Source of the DNA: Zhenpiania hominis
GTDB lineage: Bacteria; Bacillota; Clostridia; Peptostreptococcales; Anaerovoracaceae
Direction of reading: 5' to 3'
Length of the DNA: 64,000 nucleotides
Assembly: GCF_014333425.1 (NCBI RefSeq)
Contig: NZ_JACRYT010000016.1
Location: 1 to 64,000, forward strand
Position 1 is the first letter of the stretch. Every line of letters starts with the position of its first letter. Below the pieces are notes generated by a model. It ran no database searches and was not told the DNA's origin. It saw nothing but the letters and a program-made list of their open reading frames with translations. A program made the position numbers and the translations under genes. Positions 1 through 9,133 of the stretch are shown here, one piece after another.

Positions 1-109
<109 letters not shown>

Positions 110-471
110 TGGTATCAAATCTTTCCCTCTCGGAAAAGCTTCAATCTCGTTTGTCTCGCTCATTTCACGCTTCTCGCGCTTTGCGATTTGTTCCGAAATC
201 TCTTCGTTTTCTTTTTTGGAATTTCCGGAAACGTTCAAGTTGTTTTCTTCTTGTCCGTCTTCCTTCCATCTCCCGGAAGTCTCTCGACTCCCGTTCGCTG
301 GATTTCTATGCTATGAAATTTTCATGGTTCTTGCCCTTTTCGGGCACTGTCCGCTTTTCAGCGAACATCTGTTATTTTACCATCTTCTGAGCTGTTTGTC
401 AGCCACTTTTTTTATTTTTTTCCGTCTTTCTTTCTAGCTCTTCGTGGCCGCTCTCATCTGACAGCTTGTCT
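110..471 (-). other. rRNA operon leader, no protein gene
   Basis: This roughly 360-base stretch lies between the promoters and the mature 16S end. It would be transcribed as the 5' leader that is cut away during rRNA maturation. It contains two short hairpins (332-346, TGCCC/GGGCA; 352-363, CGCT/AGCG). The overlapping plus-strand reading frames here have no ribosome-binding site and no recognisable protein, so I treat them as chance. Confidence 0.75.
374..402 (-). promoter_or_regulatory. rrn promoter P2 (sigma-A type)
   Basis: Minus-strand CTGACA (-35, 397-402), a 17-base spacer, and TAAAAT (-10, 374-379), about 265 bases before the 16S start. It sits downstream of a stronger promoter, the usual tandem arrangement for rRNA operons. 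Confidence 0.7.
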
Positions 472-500
472 ATATTACCAAATCATTCCCTCTCTGTCAA
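472..500 (-). promoter_or_regulatory. rrn promoter P1 (sigma-A type)
   Basis: Minus-strand TTGACA (-35, 495-500), a 17-base spacer, and TAATAT (-10, 472-477). This is a near-perfect consensus promoter for the 16S rRNA operon. Confidence 0.85.
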
Positions 501-568
501 CACCTTTTTCGAAACTTTTTTATCTTTTTTTCCCTCCCCCTGTTTTTGCACGTTTGACAGCACCGTTC

Positions 569-1273
569 CTATAATAGCTGGCTAAGCCTGGCGAGTCTGC
601 CCCGGTCCATAGGAGGAACGTTTCGCAGCTTATAAGGAATGCCCAGCTTATCCCATTTTTCAATAGCCATATTATGATATCCAAGAAGCTCAATGGTGTA
701 TAAGTTTTTCACCCTCTGTTCCACAAAAGCTTTCAGCGACTTAACATCTTCCTCGGTATCGTTGATTCCCGGAACAATGACTTGTCGAATCCATAACGGC
801 TTATTTTCGTCGTTAGCAAAATCGATTACCTGCAGCAAATTATCTTGACTAACCCCTGTTATTTCCTTAAATTTCTCCTCATCCGGATGTTTTACATCTA
901 AAAGCAACATCTGGCTTTTTTCGATCGCGCCTTTTGTAAAGTCATCCACCCATGTGCCGCTGGTATCAAGAATGGAAGAAATCCCTTCCTTCGAAAGCGC
1001 TTCCATAGCTTCGATTAAAAATTCCCCCTGAAGGAGAGGTTCTCCACCGGAAAATGTCACTCCTCCATCTTTGCCATAATAAGGTCTGCCTCTTTGGGCA
1101 GTATGCACCACCTGTTCAACCGAAATTTCTTCTTTGCCGGCGGTGGACCAGGAGTCGGGGTTATGGCAGTAAACGCACCTGGCCGGACACCCCTGTAAAA
1201 AAAATACCGTTCTAATTCCCGGCCCGTCAACCGCCCCAAAAGTTTCAATCGAATGTAATCTCCCTGTCGTCAT
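569..1273 (-). CDS. pflA: Pyruvate formate-lyase activating enzyme
   Basis: A 234-residue radical SAM enzyme that abstracts hydrogen from the PFL glycine to switch it on. The 4Fe-4S triad is CxxxCxxC at about C29, C33 and C36 in GCPARCVYCHNPD, the spacing typical of glycine-radical activases. GGV.FSGGEPLLQ follows, the SAM-binding part of the fold. The length matches the family (230-250 aa). The ATG is preceded by AAGGAGGA. It lies directly after pflB on the same strand with a hairpin between them, so it is probably made by partial readthrough. The family call is very secure, and the PFL partner next door fixes the substrate. Confidence 0.96.
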   Translation of the reverse strand: MTTGRLHSIETFGAVDGPGIRTVFFLQGCPARCVYCHNPDSWSTAGKEEISVEQVVHTAQRGRPYYGKDGGVTFSGGEPLLQGEFLIEAMEALSKEGISSILDTSGTWVDDFTKGAIEKSQMLLLDVKHPDEEKFKEITGVSQDNLLQVIDFANDENKPLWIRQVIVPGINDTEEDVKSLKAFVEQRVKNLYTIELLGYHNMAIEKWDKLGIPYKLRNVPPMDRGRLARLSQLL

Positions 1274-1311
1274 AGTTCCTCCTTAAAACCGATCCGATTC
1301 AACCTTTAACA

Positions 1312-1345
1312 AATAAGGTGCCTTCACGGACAAAGGCACCTTATT
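1312..1345 (-). terminator. Hairpin terminator or attenuator between pflB and pflA
   Basis: A perfect 13-base stem (1312-1324 with 1333-1345, AATAAGGTGCCTT paired with its complement) and an 8-base loop. On the minus strand TTTGTT follows. It probably ends most pflB transcripts while letting some reach pflA, which would keep the activase lower than the enzyme. Confidence 0.75.
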
Positions 1346-1369
1346 ATTATAATCGACACTTCTCTTTTT

Positions 1370-3598
1370 TTAAATAGCGGAATGGAATGTCCTTTGAATG
1401 ACTTCCTTTTGGTGGTCTTTCGAAAGGGAGTTAAACTTAACCGCATAACCGGATACTCGAATCGTAAGATTTGGATATTTATCCGGATTTTCGTAAGCAT
1501 CAATCAGCAATTCTCTATTCAGCACATTGACATTCAGATGATGCGCGCCCTGACGGAAGTATCCGCTCATGAGGCCTACTAAAGTATCCACCTGCGCATC
1601 TTTCGTCTTTCCCAGGGTTTCCGGAGTGATACTGAATGTATAGGACACGCCGTCCTTACAGTCTTCCCATTTTACTTTGGAGACAGAGTTCAAAGACGCG
1701 ACCGCTCCGTGGTCATCACGGCAATGCATTGGGTTTGCACCAGGCGCGAAGGGCTCTCCCGCCCGTCTTCCATCCGGAGTATTCCCCGTCTTTTTGCCAT
1801 AAACGACATTGGAGGTAATTGTCAGCACTGACAGGGTGTGTACCGCGTTTCTATAAGTCGGGTGCTTTCTCAGCTCGTTAATCGTCCCCTGGGTCAGTTC
1901 AACGGCTATCTGGTCCACTCTGTCATCGTCGTTTCCATATTTCGGGAATTCGCCGATCGTTTTATAGTCTACAATAACCCCTTCTTCATTTTTAATCGGA
2001 TACACTTTCGCGTATTTAATCGCGCTGAAGGAGTCTGCCGCTACGGAAAGCCCCGCAACGCCAAAAGCCATCAATCTTCCGATATTACTGTCCAGAAATG
2101 CCATCTGACTCTTTTCATATGCGTATTTATCGTGCATGTAATGAATGATATTCATTATATTAACATAGAGTCCGCACAGCCAGTCTCTGTAAATATTGAA
2201 ACGTCTCATAGCGTCTTCGTAGTCGATCGGCCCGTCTCCGACCGGTTCCATCTGCGGGCCGACTCGTTCCCCAGTTCTTTCGTCCACGCCTCCGTTAAGA
2301 GCCAGGCAAAGAATTTTTGCCAGGTTGTATCTGGCACCAAAGAACTGCATCTGTTCCCCCATTTTTATCGCGGAAACGCAGCAGGCGATGGAATAGTCAT
2401 CTCCATAGGACTTCCTCATAACATCATCATTCTCATACTGAATCGAATCGGTATCGATTGATACCTTCGCGCAGAAACGTTTAAACGGCTCCGGCAGATG
2501 TTCCGACCAGAGTACCGTCATATTTGGCTCCGGCGAAGGCCCCAGGTCATATAAAGTATTCAGCATCCGGTAGGAGTTCTTTGTAACCCGTGTCCTGCCG
2601 TCCGCTCCCATACCGCCGATCCCCTCTGTAATCCACATAGGATCGCCGCCGAACAGCTCATTATATTCCGGAGTTCTCAAATGCCGCGCGACTCTCAGTT
2701 TTAAAATCAGATCATCTACGAATTCCTGTATCTCGCTTTCGGTGTACACACCGTTCTCCAAATCCCGCTCTGCGAAAATGTCAATAAAGGTTGACGTTCT
2801 TCCAAGAGACATAGCCGCCCCATTCTCTTCCTTTATCGCCGCCAGGTATCCGAAATACAACCACTGAATCGCCTCTTTTGTATCTTTTGCGGAGTCGGAA
2901 ATATCATAGCCGTACATGGCTGCCATCTTTTTAATCTCGCCCATTTCGACAATCTGTTTGTGAATTTCCTCAATAAGCTGGATATTTTCGTTCGTCATCG
3001 GTTTTTGGGACAGTTCCGCTTTGTCTTTTTTCTTTTCTTCAATCAGAAAATCCATTCCATACAAAGCGATCCTTCTGTAGTCGCCGATAATTCTCCCTCT
3101 CCCGTAAGCATCAGGAAGTCCTGTAATAAATCCAAGGTGTCTCACCTTTTTCATTTCGTCCGAGTACACACTGAATACGCCATCGTTATGAGTTGTCACA
3201 TATTTAAAAATCTCTTCTACTCCATCATCCAGCTTCTCACCATAAGCTTCAACGGACTGCCTCGCCATTCGAATGCCTCCGAATGGGCATATTCCGCGTT
3301 TCAGCGGTTCGTCAGTCTGGAGCCCTACAATAATATCCCGCTCTTTATCTATATATCCGGGAGGAAATGCTGTAGCAGTCATAATTCTGCTGGCATCCAC
3401 TTTCAGCACACCGTCATGCTTTCTTTCTTCTTTCAGAAGCTCCTGAACTTTATCCGCCACAATCCTCGTCCGTTCTGTCGGTCCTGCCAAGAAGCTTTCG
3501 TCACCTTCGTATGGATGATAATTGAGCTGCATAAACTCTTCGATGCTGATTTCATCCATCCACTTTCCCGGCTTGAAGCCTTTCCATTGTTCTTTCAT
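1370..3598 (-). CDS. pflB: Formate C-acetyltransferase (pyruvate formate-lyase)
   Basis: Converts pyruvate and CoA to acetyl-CoA and formate by glycine-radical chemistry in anaerobic sugar or amino-acid fermentation. The protein is 742 aa, the normal family length. The adjacent catalytic cysteines are about C406-C407 (IACCVS). The radical glycine is near G717 in [12 protein letters not shown], 25 residues from the C-terminus, as in E. coli PFL. I chose the ATG at 3598 because AGGAGGGG lies just upstream; the open frame extends further 5' without such a site. The activase gene follows. The close match to classical PFL motifs argues against a glycerol or diol dehydratase. Confidence 0.97.
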   Translation of the reverse strand: MKEQWKGFKPGKWMDEISIEEFMQLNYHPYEGDESFLAGPTERTRIVADKVQELLKEERKHDGVLKVDASRIMTATAFPPGYIDKERDIIVGLQTDEPLKRGICPFGGIRMARQSVEAYGEKLDDGVEEIFKYVTTHNDGVFSVYSDEMKKVRHLGFITGLPDAYGRGRIIGDYRRIALYGMDFLIEEKKKDKAELSQKPMTNENIQLIEEIHKQIVEMGEIKKMAAMYGYDISDSAKDTKEAIQWLYFGYLAAIKEENGAAMSLGRTSTFIDIFAERDLENGVYTESEIQEFVDDLILKLRVARHLRTPEYNELFGGDPMWITEGIGGMGADGRTRVTKNSYRMLNTLYDLGPSPEPNMTVLWSEHLPEPFKRFCAKVSIDTDSIQYENDDVMRKSYGDDYSIACCVSAIKMGEQMQFFGARYNLAKILCLALNGGVDERTGERVGPQMEPVGDGPIDYEDAMRRFNIYRDWLCGLYVNIMNIIHYMHDKYAYEKSQMAFLDSNIGRLMAFGVAGLSVAADSFSAIKYAKVYPIKNEEGVIVDYKTIGEFPKYGNDDDRVDQIAVELTQGTINELRKHPTYRNAVHTLSVLTITSNVVYGKKTGNTPDGRRAGEPFAPGANPMHCRDDHGAVASLNSVSKVKWEDCKDGVSYTFSITPETLGKTKDAQVDTLVGLMSGYFRQGAHHLNVNVLNRELLIDAYENPDKYPNLTIRVSGYAVKFNSLSKDHQKEVIQRTFHSAI

Positions 3599-3627
3599 AA
3601 TCGGCCCCTCCTTTTGTGTTCTGTATA

Positions 3628-3746
3628 TTGTATACATATAAAAACAAAAATTATTAGCAGGAATCACAACCTGCTTTTCGTCTACCACGCTTTTTCCTTA
3701 GAAAAAAGGCGTTCACCAATTGAAAGTCTTACTTTTTGTATACATA
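3628..3746. promoter_or_regulatory. Repeated TTGTATACATA elements before pflB
   Basis: The 11-mer TTGTATACATA occurs at 3628-3638 and again at 3736-3746. The second copy faces TTGTACAC (minus strand, about 3762-3755), giving an imperfect palindrome across the pflB -10 region. This is a candidate operator for a redox or metabolic regulator. The sequence does not match the Rex or FNR consensus that I know, so the regulator is unassigned. Confidence 0.35.
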
Positions 3747-3773
3747 ATACACCTGTGTACAATCCTTCGTCAA
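3744..3773 (-). promoter_or_regulatory. pflB promoter
   Basis: Minus-strand TTGACG (-35, 3768-3773), an 18-base spacer, and TATTAT (-10, 3744-3749). This leaves about 140 bases of untranslated leader before the pflB ATG, including a small GCAGG/CCTGC hairpin. Confidence 0.65.
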
Positions 3774-3860
3774 CCCCCATTTTTTGTATTTTTTTCCGTA
3801 CTTGATGAACGCCGCGCATCCGCTTTTTCAATCTTCATTTTTTCCTGTTATTCCAATGGT

Positions 3861-6056
3861 TTACGGAATATATATCCGAGATTCTCCCTCTTCTTTTTCT
3901 GCTCTGCGGACTAGTTCTTTTATAGAAGGAAGCTTTCCTTTCGGAAAAATCAAACTCTTATCACCTTCTTCATTGTATACAATTTCGTACAATTCATTTT
4001 TTCGATCCGTTAGGCTTGACGTATGGAATTGATGCTCGGAAATCATCAATGGAATAGGCCCGTTTTCTATCTTCCACCGCTCATGGGATGGGACTGCCTG
4101 CCTTATCCCTTGCAACACAACCGACTCCACCGCTTTCTGGTTATACAAATTCAAGCCATAGTCCGCGTAAAGAGGAACGCCTTCCGCCGCAAACTCACGA
4201 ATCCAGCCCAAATTCCCTACGGAAATGCCGCACCGTTTCGTTTTCTCCACAATTTTATCAAAATTTTCTTCTATATATTGATCCAGGCGTCCTTTACTGA
4301 TGTTTAAAATATACGGAACAATATCTTCTTCTCTGCTGGCGAGATGATTCTCCACAAAAAAACGCAAAGGTACGTAAATTCTGAGGGGCAGCTCTTTCTC
4401 TTTCAAAAGAGCTTTTACCGCATCTAAGTCAAACTGCTGAAAAGATGTTCCCTGATAGAAATAAAAGGCCAATCTTTTTTGGCGCTCCGTTTTTTCAAAA
4501 GAAATTCTCCGCGGCATTTCTCTGCAGCGCCTTTTTCCCGCTCTTTCTTTTTCCTCCGTAAGGCGAAGGAGGGCTTCCCTCCTAAGACGGTTCAGTGAAG
4601 AAATTGGCAGCGCGCACCCTTCTTCCAGATTCATTTTAATGGATTCCACATAAAAAGGTGTGCCTCCTGTCTTACTTAGCTGCCTTTCCGCAGATTCCTT
4701 TTCAAGGACCCTGTTACGGGCTTTTTCCGCAGCTACACTTTCATCACAGACGGTTACACTCCACTTACTGCTTCTGACCGTAAGAACCGGCGGCTGCCCG
4801 ATCCGAACCTGCAAATTCATACAGACAGGCACTGTCTTTTTGCATTTTGTTCCTTCCGGGCCTGCTTCCTCATAGGAGCGCCTCAGACTCTGCATCAAAG
4901 CGGCATCCGTTATCTTGTATACCCTGTCACCTGTTCTGACCGTTCCCTTGATGTCACCAATCCGAAGCATTCCGCCTTTTCTCTCTTGTCTGTAGGTGAG
5001 GATATTTCCGACCAACTCTCTGCTCCGAATTTCAATTCCATCACCGATCTCAAGAGAAGCGGTCGGCTCCACATCCACCAGATTTGTTCCCGGTACGCGC
5101 TTTACGACAGTCCCCGCGAAAACGCCCTGGTGCTTTGGCAGCCTGCCCGACAGAAACTCCGCCCCTGGATTTCCCTTCAAATATCCTTCTGTAAAGCCTC
5201 CACGATTAAACACCTGCATCAAAACGCGTCGGTCCTCTGCCGATACTCGAAACTTCCCACTCTTCGCATAGTAGTCCAAATACTTTCGATAAATTCGCGT
5301 TACGGCCGCGACATATTCAGCTGATTTCATTCGTCCTTCAATTTTCAAAGATGTGACACCCGCTTCTGCCAGCTCCCCTAAATCATCTACCGTACACAGA
5401 TCCTTCGGGCTGAGAATGCAGGCTGTCTTCCCCTTATCATCTTTATAAGGCAACCGGCACGGTTGGGCACACAAGCCCCGGTTCCCGCTTCTTTCTCCAC
5501 GGCCCAAAATCCGACTCATCTGACACTGTCCGGAGTAGCAAATGCATAACGCTCCGTGGACAAAAACTTCCACTTCGCAACTAGTGTTATCTGTAATTTG
5601 TTGAATTTCTGCCAGAGATAGTTCCCTTGCCAGGACGACTCTGGAAAACCCCAGCTCTCTTGCTTTTTTTACACCAGAAAGATTATAAATACTGCCCTGG
5701 GTGGACAGATGAAGCGGCAAATCAGGAAGATACTGCCGCAAAAGATACGCTAGTCCCAAATCCTGTACAATCAGCGCGTCTACTCCCATCTCATAAAGTT
5801 TTGCCGCGTATTCCAGCGCCGGCAAAAGTTCTTCGTCTTTCAAAAGTGTATTGAGCGTCACATGAACCTTTACGTCCCGCAAATGCGCGTAATCAACCGC
5901 CTGTTCCAGTTTTTCTTCTGTAAAATTGTCAGCTTGGATCCTCGCGTTGAACAGCGGTCCTCCAAGGTAGACCGCATTTGCCCCATTCTCAACCGCCGCA
6001 ACCAGTTGATTCATGCCTCCTGCCGGCGCCAGCAGCTCTGGTATCTTCTTTTTCAT
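3861..6056 (-). CDS. U32 family peptidase-like protein with DUF3656 (probable RlhA-type rRNA modification factor)
   Basis: About 731 aa from the ATG at 6056, which has GGAG six bases upstream; an earlier in-frame ATG at 6068 lacks one. The N-terminus LLAPAGG..AVENGANAVYLGG and the cysteine signature EVFVHGALCICYSGQCQMS (about residues 165-185) define peptidase family U32, and further conserved Cys follow (GLCAQPC). The long C-terminal half fits DUF3656. The U32/DUF3656 member RlhA of E. coli makes 5-hydroxycytidine in 23S rRNA, so this is more likely an RNA-modification protein than a protease. It lies just upstream of pflB but is separated by that gene's own promoter. Confidence 0.8.
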   Translation of the reverse strand: MKKKIPELLAPAGGMNQLVAAVENGANAVYLGGPLFNARIQADNFTEEKLEQAVDYAHLRDVKVHVTLNTLLKDEELLPALEYAAKLYEMGVDALIVQDLGLAYLLRQYLPDLPLHLSTQGSIYNLSGVKKARELGFSRVVLARELSLAEIQQITDNTSCEVEVFVHGALCICYSGQCQMSRILGRGERSGNRGLCAQPCRLPYKDDKGKTACILSPKDLCTVDDLGELAEAGVTSLKIEGRMKSAEYVAAVTRIYRKYLDYYAKSGKFRVSAEDRRVLMQVFNRGGFTEGYLKGNPGAEFLSGRLPKHQGVFAGTVVKRVPGTNLVDVEPTASLEIGDGIEIRSRELVGNILTYRQERKGGMLRIGDIKGTVRTGDRVYKITDAALMQSLRRSYEEAGPEGTKCKKTVPVCMNLQVRIGQPPVLTVRSSKWSVTVCDESVAAEKARNRVLEKESAERQLSKTGGTPFYVESIKMNLEEGCALPISSLNRLRREALLRLTEEKERAGKRRCREMPRRISFEKTERQKRLAFYFYQGTSFQQFDLDAVKALLKEKELPLRIYVPLRFFVENHLASREEDIVPYILNISKGRLDQYIEENFDKIVEKTKRCGISVGNLGWIREFAAEGVPLYADYGLNLYNQKAVESVVLQGIRQAVPSHERWKIENGPIPLMISEHQFHTSSLTDRKNELYEIVYNEEGDKSLIFPKGKLPSIKELVRRAEKEEGESRIYIP

Positions 6057-6076
6057 AAAATTCTCCATAATAAAAA

Positions 6077-6105
6077 TTGCTATTAATTTTTGTATAGTAT
6101 ATAAT
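6077..6105 (+). promoter_or_regulatory. Promoter for the AI-2E family transporter gene
   Basis: TTGCTA (6077-6082), a 17-base spacer, and TATAAT (6100-6105), 26 bases before the start codon. It lies in the short divergent gap with the U32 gene. Confidence 0.7.
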
Positions 6106-6131
6106 AACCCCTATACGGAGGGGATACAAGG

Positions 6132-7352
6132 ATGAAAAAAATCAAAGAATATATGAGGGACCGCGCGTTTATAAGGGGAAGCCTTTTTATTGTGTTTAAT
6201 GCATTTCTTTTATATGTGCTTTACTTTGTTGTAAAAAATTTCAGCAGTATTGCAAGTTCTTTGGGAAGCGGCATCAGCGCTTTGCTGTCAGCGTTTTCAC
6301 CGCTTTTTATTGGACTGATTATCTCTTACCTGCTGAATCCTCTAGTTACATTAATTGACAAAAAACTGATGCAAAAAGTCTTTTTTCGGGTCCCTGAAGA
6401 TCCGCTCAAAGCGGAAAAACGCAGAAAGCTCAGCCGATTTATCAGCGTTTTGCTTACCTTTATCATTGTGCTCGCGGCAATCGCCGCAATTATTTACGGG
6501 TTTGCCGTAATGATTGTGGGACAACTTGTATTCACCAATTTTTCTACAACATTTAATAATGTTCTTCAGACGTTCCTTTCCTACGAGGTGGAATTAAAGC
6601 AATGGGTTTCTCAGAATTTCCCGGATGGCTTTCTTTCCGAAAAGGTTATGGATGCTTCAAATTCGGTAATCTCCTGGTTCTCTGAGAATTTTAGCGCTTC
6701 TACTGCCGTCTCGGTTGTTTCCGGCGCTGTAGGGAGTGTTGTAAATTTTGTTATCGGCGCCATTGTCAGCATTTATCTGATGAAAGATAAAGACTTTTTC
6801 CTTTCCATTTGGAGAAAATTCCTTCATCTGGTGTTACCGCAACGAGCAAATGCGGCTGTAACAGAGACTTTAAACGAAGTAAACGGGGTTCTTTCTCAGT
6901 TTGTGCGGGGCGCTCTCCTGGACGCGGTGTTTGTAGCGATACTTTCCTCCATTGGACTGTCGATTGTCGGGCTGGATTTTGCGGTATTTATCGGAGTCTT
7001 CGCGGGAATCGCAAATGTAATCCCTTATTTCGGCCCACTGATCGGAATGATTCCTGCGTTCCTTATTGGATGGCTGACCAGCGATTTTGTGCATGGCGTT
7101 CTGGCTGTTCTGGTCCTTGTCATTGTGCAGCAAATTGATTCAAATATTATTTATCCAAAAGTCGTGGGCTCCTCTACCGGATTACATCCTCTGGCTGTGC
7201 TTCTTGCAGTCAGCGTCTTCGGATATTTCGGTGGAATTATCGGAATGATTTTAGCTGTTCCGATTGCCGGTATTCTCCAGGTGTTCATCCTTAAATGGGC
7301 CTATCGACAAGAGCGCAGACGAGATGAATCTAATTACAAATCCAATTTATAG
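6132..7352 (+). CDS. AI-2E family transporter (PerM/YtvI-like membrane protein)
   Basis: A 406-aa polytopic membrane protein of the PF01594 family. Hydrophobic segments cluster at about residues 18-95 and 105-140. A soluble loop follows (about 145-195), and then a block of four to five helices (about 205-390) with the family glycines and prolines (ANVIPYFGPLIGMIPAF, QQIDSNIIYPKVVGSSTGLHPL). The family exports small molecules or ions; AI-2 release is known for one member only, so the substrate here is open. GGAGGGG precedes the ATG. Its 3' end overlaps the convergent PfoR-like gene by 19 bases. Confidence 0.88.
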   Translation: MKKIKEYMRDRAFIRGSLFIVFNAFLLYVLYFVVKNFSSIASSLGSGISALLSAFSPLFIGLIISYLLNPLVTLIDKKLMQKVFFRVPEDPLKAEKRRKLSRFISVLLTFIIVLAAIAAIIYGFAVMIVGQLVFTNFSTTFNNVLQTFLSYEVELKQWVSQNFPDGFLSEKVMDASNSVISWFSENFSASTAVSVVSGAVGSVVNFVIGAIVSIYLMKDKDFFLSIWRKFLHLVLPQRANAAVTETLNEVNGVLSQFVRGALLDAVFVAILSSIGLSIVGLDFAVFIGVFAGIANVIPYFGPLIGMIPAFLIGWLTSDFVHGVLAVLVLVIVQQIDSNIIYPKVVGSSTGLHPLAVLLAVSVFGYFGGIIGMILAVPIAGILQVFILKWAYRQERRRDESNYKSNL

Positions 7353-8377
7353 TCTCCTACCTTAATTTTCCCTGCCCGCTTCAAAATTCGATCTATGACG
7401 ATTGAAAGCAGCGCGGGAAGCGCAATATGCAGAAGCAGAATTTCCAAAAGAACCGGAACAGAAAATCCCATTGCGGTAAAAGTTCCAATCTGGCCTACCA
7501 ATCCGGAGGTACCCATACCCGCCCCAGCAGGAACATTCGTCATCTTAAACACTACTGTGGAAAGCGGGCCAATAATCGCTGACGCCAAAGTAGGCGGCAC
7601 TAAAATCCATGGGTTTTTTATAATATTGGATACCTGAAGCATTGAGGTACCGATTCCCTGCGCCACAATGCCTCCAATGCCGTTTTCTTTCACGCTGATT
7701 GCCGCGAATCCGACCATCTGCGCACAGCATCCCACTGTAGCCGCACCGGCCGCAAGCCCGGAAAGATCCAGCATAATACAGAGGGCCGCACTTGAAATAG
7801 GCGCGGTCAATACCAGTCCCACAATCACCGAAATCACAATGCCAAACAGGAATGGCTGCCATTCTGTCGCGGCCATAATCACTTTTCCGAGACCAGTCAT
7901 CAGCTTATCCACAAGAGGGCCAACTATCATAGCGCACAGCGCCCCCATCAGAAGCGTAACCGCAGGCGTCACTAAAATATCTACTTTTGTCTCTTTCGAT
8001 ACAGCTTTCCCGAACTCCGCGCCTAGCGCCGCGGCTAAAAAAGCTCCAGCCGGACCACCGAGAGTTGCGCCCATCATACCCGTAACCGCGCTTGTAAAAA
8101 GAACCAGCGGTGGAGCTTTTAGCCCCCAGGCAACTGCCGTACCTACAGCCGCCCCCATGAATTCTCCCGCGGTCGCTCCAGTATCAATCAAAAAATCTGA
8201 AATGGAATTCGTTCCGAACAGGACCGCTGTCTGCTCTCCGATCGTCTGAATAATTAAGCCGATCAGAAGGGACGCGAAAAGTCCCAGCGCCATTGCGGAA
8301 AGCGCATCCTGAAAATACCGCTTCGCTGTAAATTCAATATTTTTACGTTTTAAAAAACTCTGTTTTGCTTCGGTCAT
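7334..8377 (-). CDS. PfoR-like membrane protein (PTS EIIC-2 family)
   Basis: About 347 aa and almost entirely hydrophobic, with eight to ten predicted helices and many Gly/Ala-rich turns (GGPAGAFLAAALGAEFGK, GAGMGTSGLVGQIG). This matches the PTS_EIIC_2/PfoR family, named after the Clostridium perfringens perfringolysin regulator. The start at 8377 has GGAGG seven bases upstream; the longer open frame does not. No EIIA or EIIB gene lies nearby, so it may work as a stand-alone permease. It is divergent to niaR, which hints at control by niacin and perhaps transport of a pyridine compound. That last point is inference from context. Confidence 0.78.
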   Translation of the reverse strand: MTEAKQSFLKRKNIEFTAKRYFQDALSAMALGLFASLLIGLIIQTIGEQTAVLFGTNSISDFLIDTGATAGEFMGAAVGTAVAWGLKAPPLVLFTSAVTGMMGATLGGPAGAFLAAALGAEFGKAVSKETKVDILVTPAVTLLMGALCAMIVGPLVDKLMTGLGKVIMAATEWQPFLFGIVISVIVGLVLTAPISSAALCIMLDLSGLAAGAATVGCCAQMVGFAAISVKENGIGGIVAQGIGTSMLQVSNIIKNPWILVPPTLASAIIGPLSTVVFKMTNVPAGAGMGTSGLVGQIGTFTAMGFSVPVLLEILLLHIALPALLSIVIDRILKRAGKIKVGDYKLDL

Positions 8378-8427
8378 CTGGATTTCCTCCTCTGTTTTCT
8401 TCCCTTTAAAAAATGTCAAACACAGAG

Positions 8428-8457
8428 ATTGTAGCAAACAAGCTCCTCTTATGTCAA
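8428..8457 (-). promoter_or_regulatory. Promoter of the PfoR-like gene with possible NiaR operator
   Basis: Minus-strand TTGACA (8452-8457), an 18-base spacer, and TACAAT (8428-8433). The -35 is embedded in ATTTACAGGTGTATTGACAT (8470-8451), and a second TGTTTGACA-like element lies at 8425-8414. Niacin repressor sites often contain ACAGGTGT-type half sites, so this is a plausible operator. I cannot verify the motif here. Confidence 0.5.
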
Positions 8458-8485
8458 TACACCTGTAAATATTGATTTGAATTTC

Positions 8486-8514
8486 TTGCCCCCATATGCG
8501 TAATATGCTATTAT
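8486..8514 (+). promoter_or_regulatory. niaR promoter
   Basis: TTGCCC (8486-8491), a 17-base spacer, and TATTAT (8509-8514), 26 bases upstream of the niaR start. It is divergent from the PfoR-like gene promoter. Confidence 0.55.
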
Positions 8515-8539
8515 GAACTTGAGATATTTATGAGAGGAG

Positions 8540-9079
8540 ATGATGGGATTGAATGCCAAAGCAAGACGAAAAGAAATTTTAAACACACTCAGAGGTTCGG
8601 ACGTCCCCGTCAGCGCATCTTCTCTTGCCCAGCAGCTGGCAGTAAGCAGGCAAATCATCGTTGGCGATGTAGCTCTGCTGCGTGCTTCCGGAGAGAAAAT
8701 CGCATCTACCCCCAGAGGGTATATCTTTGAAGATCCTTCCTCTGCGGCCTTTCCCTTTGAAGGTCTCATAGCATGCTGTCATGCTCCGGAGCAATTGCAG
8801 GAAGAGCTTTATACTATCGTAGATTTTGGGGGCTATGTTATCAACGTCATGATCGAACATCCTCTATACGGCCAGCTCTCCGGAGCTTTGAACCTGGGCT
8901 CCCGTTACGATGTAGATCTCTTTTTGAAACAGGTGCGGGAAGAGGATAACGCCAAGCCGCTCAGTATTCTGACAAACGGCGTGCATCTTCATCGAATCGG
9001 GTGCAGAGATAAGGAAACCTTCGACCGAATCCGAAATTCTTTGGAAAACAAAAAAATCATTTTTGCTTCTCCTGATTAA
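8540..9079 (+). CDS. niaR: Transcriptional repressor NiaR (niacin-responsive, 3H domain)
   Basis: A 179-aa protein. The N-terminal HTH_11 winged helix (about residues 7-60, RRKEILNTLRGSDVPVSASSLAQQ) is followed by the 3H domain (about 75-170). Its three conserved histidine regions are visible: CCHAPEQL, MIEHPLYG and NGVHLHRIGC. In known members a metal bound at these histidines helps sense nicotinic acid, and the repressor shuts off NAD biosynthesis and niacin uptake genes. Tandem ATG codons (8540 and 8543) follow GAGAGGAG; the second gives better spacing, so the true start may be three bases later. The divergent PfoR-like gene is the obvious local target. Confidence 0.88.
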   Translation: MMGLNAKARRKEILNTLRGSDVPVSASSLAQQLAVSRQIIVGDVALLRASGEKIASTPRGYIFEDPSSAAFPFEGLIACCHAPEQLQEELYTIVDFGGYVINVMIEHPLYGQLSGALNLGSRYDVDLFLKQVREEDNAKPLSILTNGVHLHRIGCRDKETFDRIRNSLENKKIIFASPD

Positions 9080-9084
9080 CCAAC

Positions 9085-9119
9085 AAAACCCTGCCAAATT
9101 TACTCTTTGACAGGGTTTT
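9085..9119. terminator. Bidirectional terminator between niaR and hom
   Basis: A perfect 9-base stem, AAAACCCTG (9085-9093) with CAGGGTTTT (9111-9119). The A/T flanks serve both converging genes. Confidence 0.75.
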
Positions 9120-9133
9120 ATTACCTACTATTT

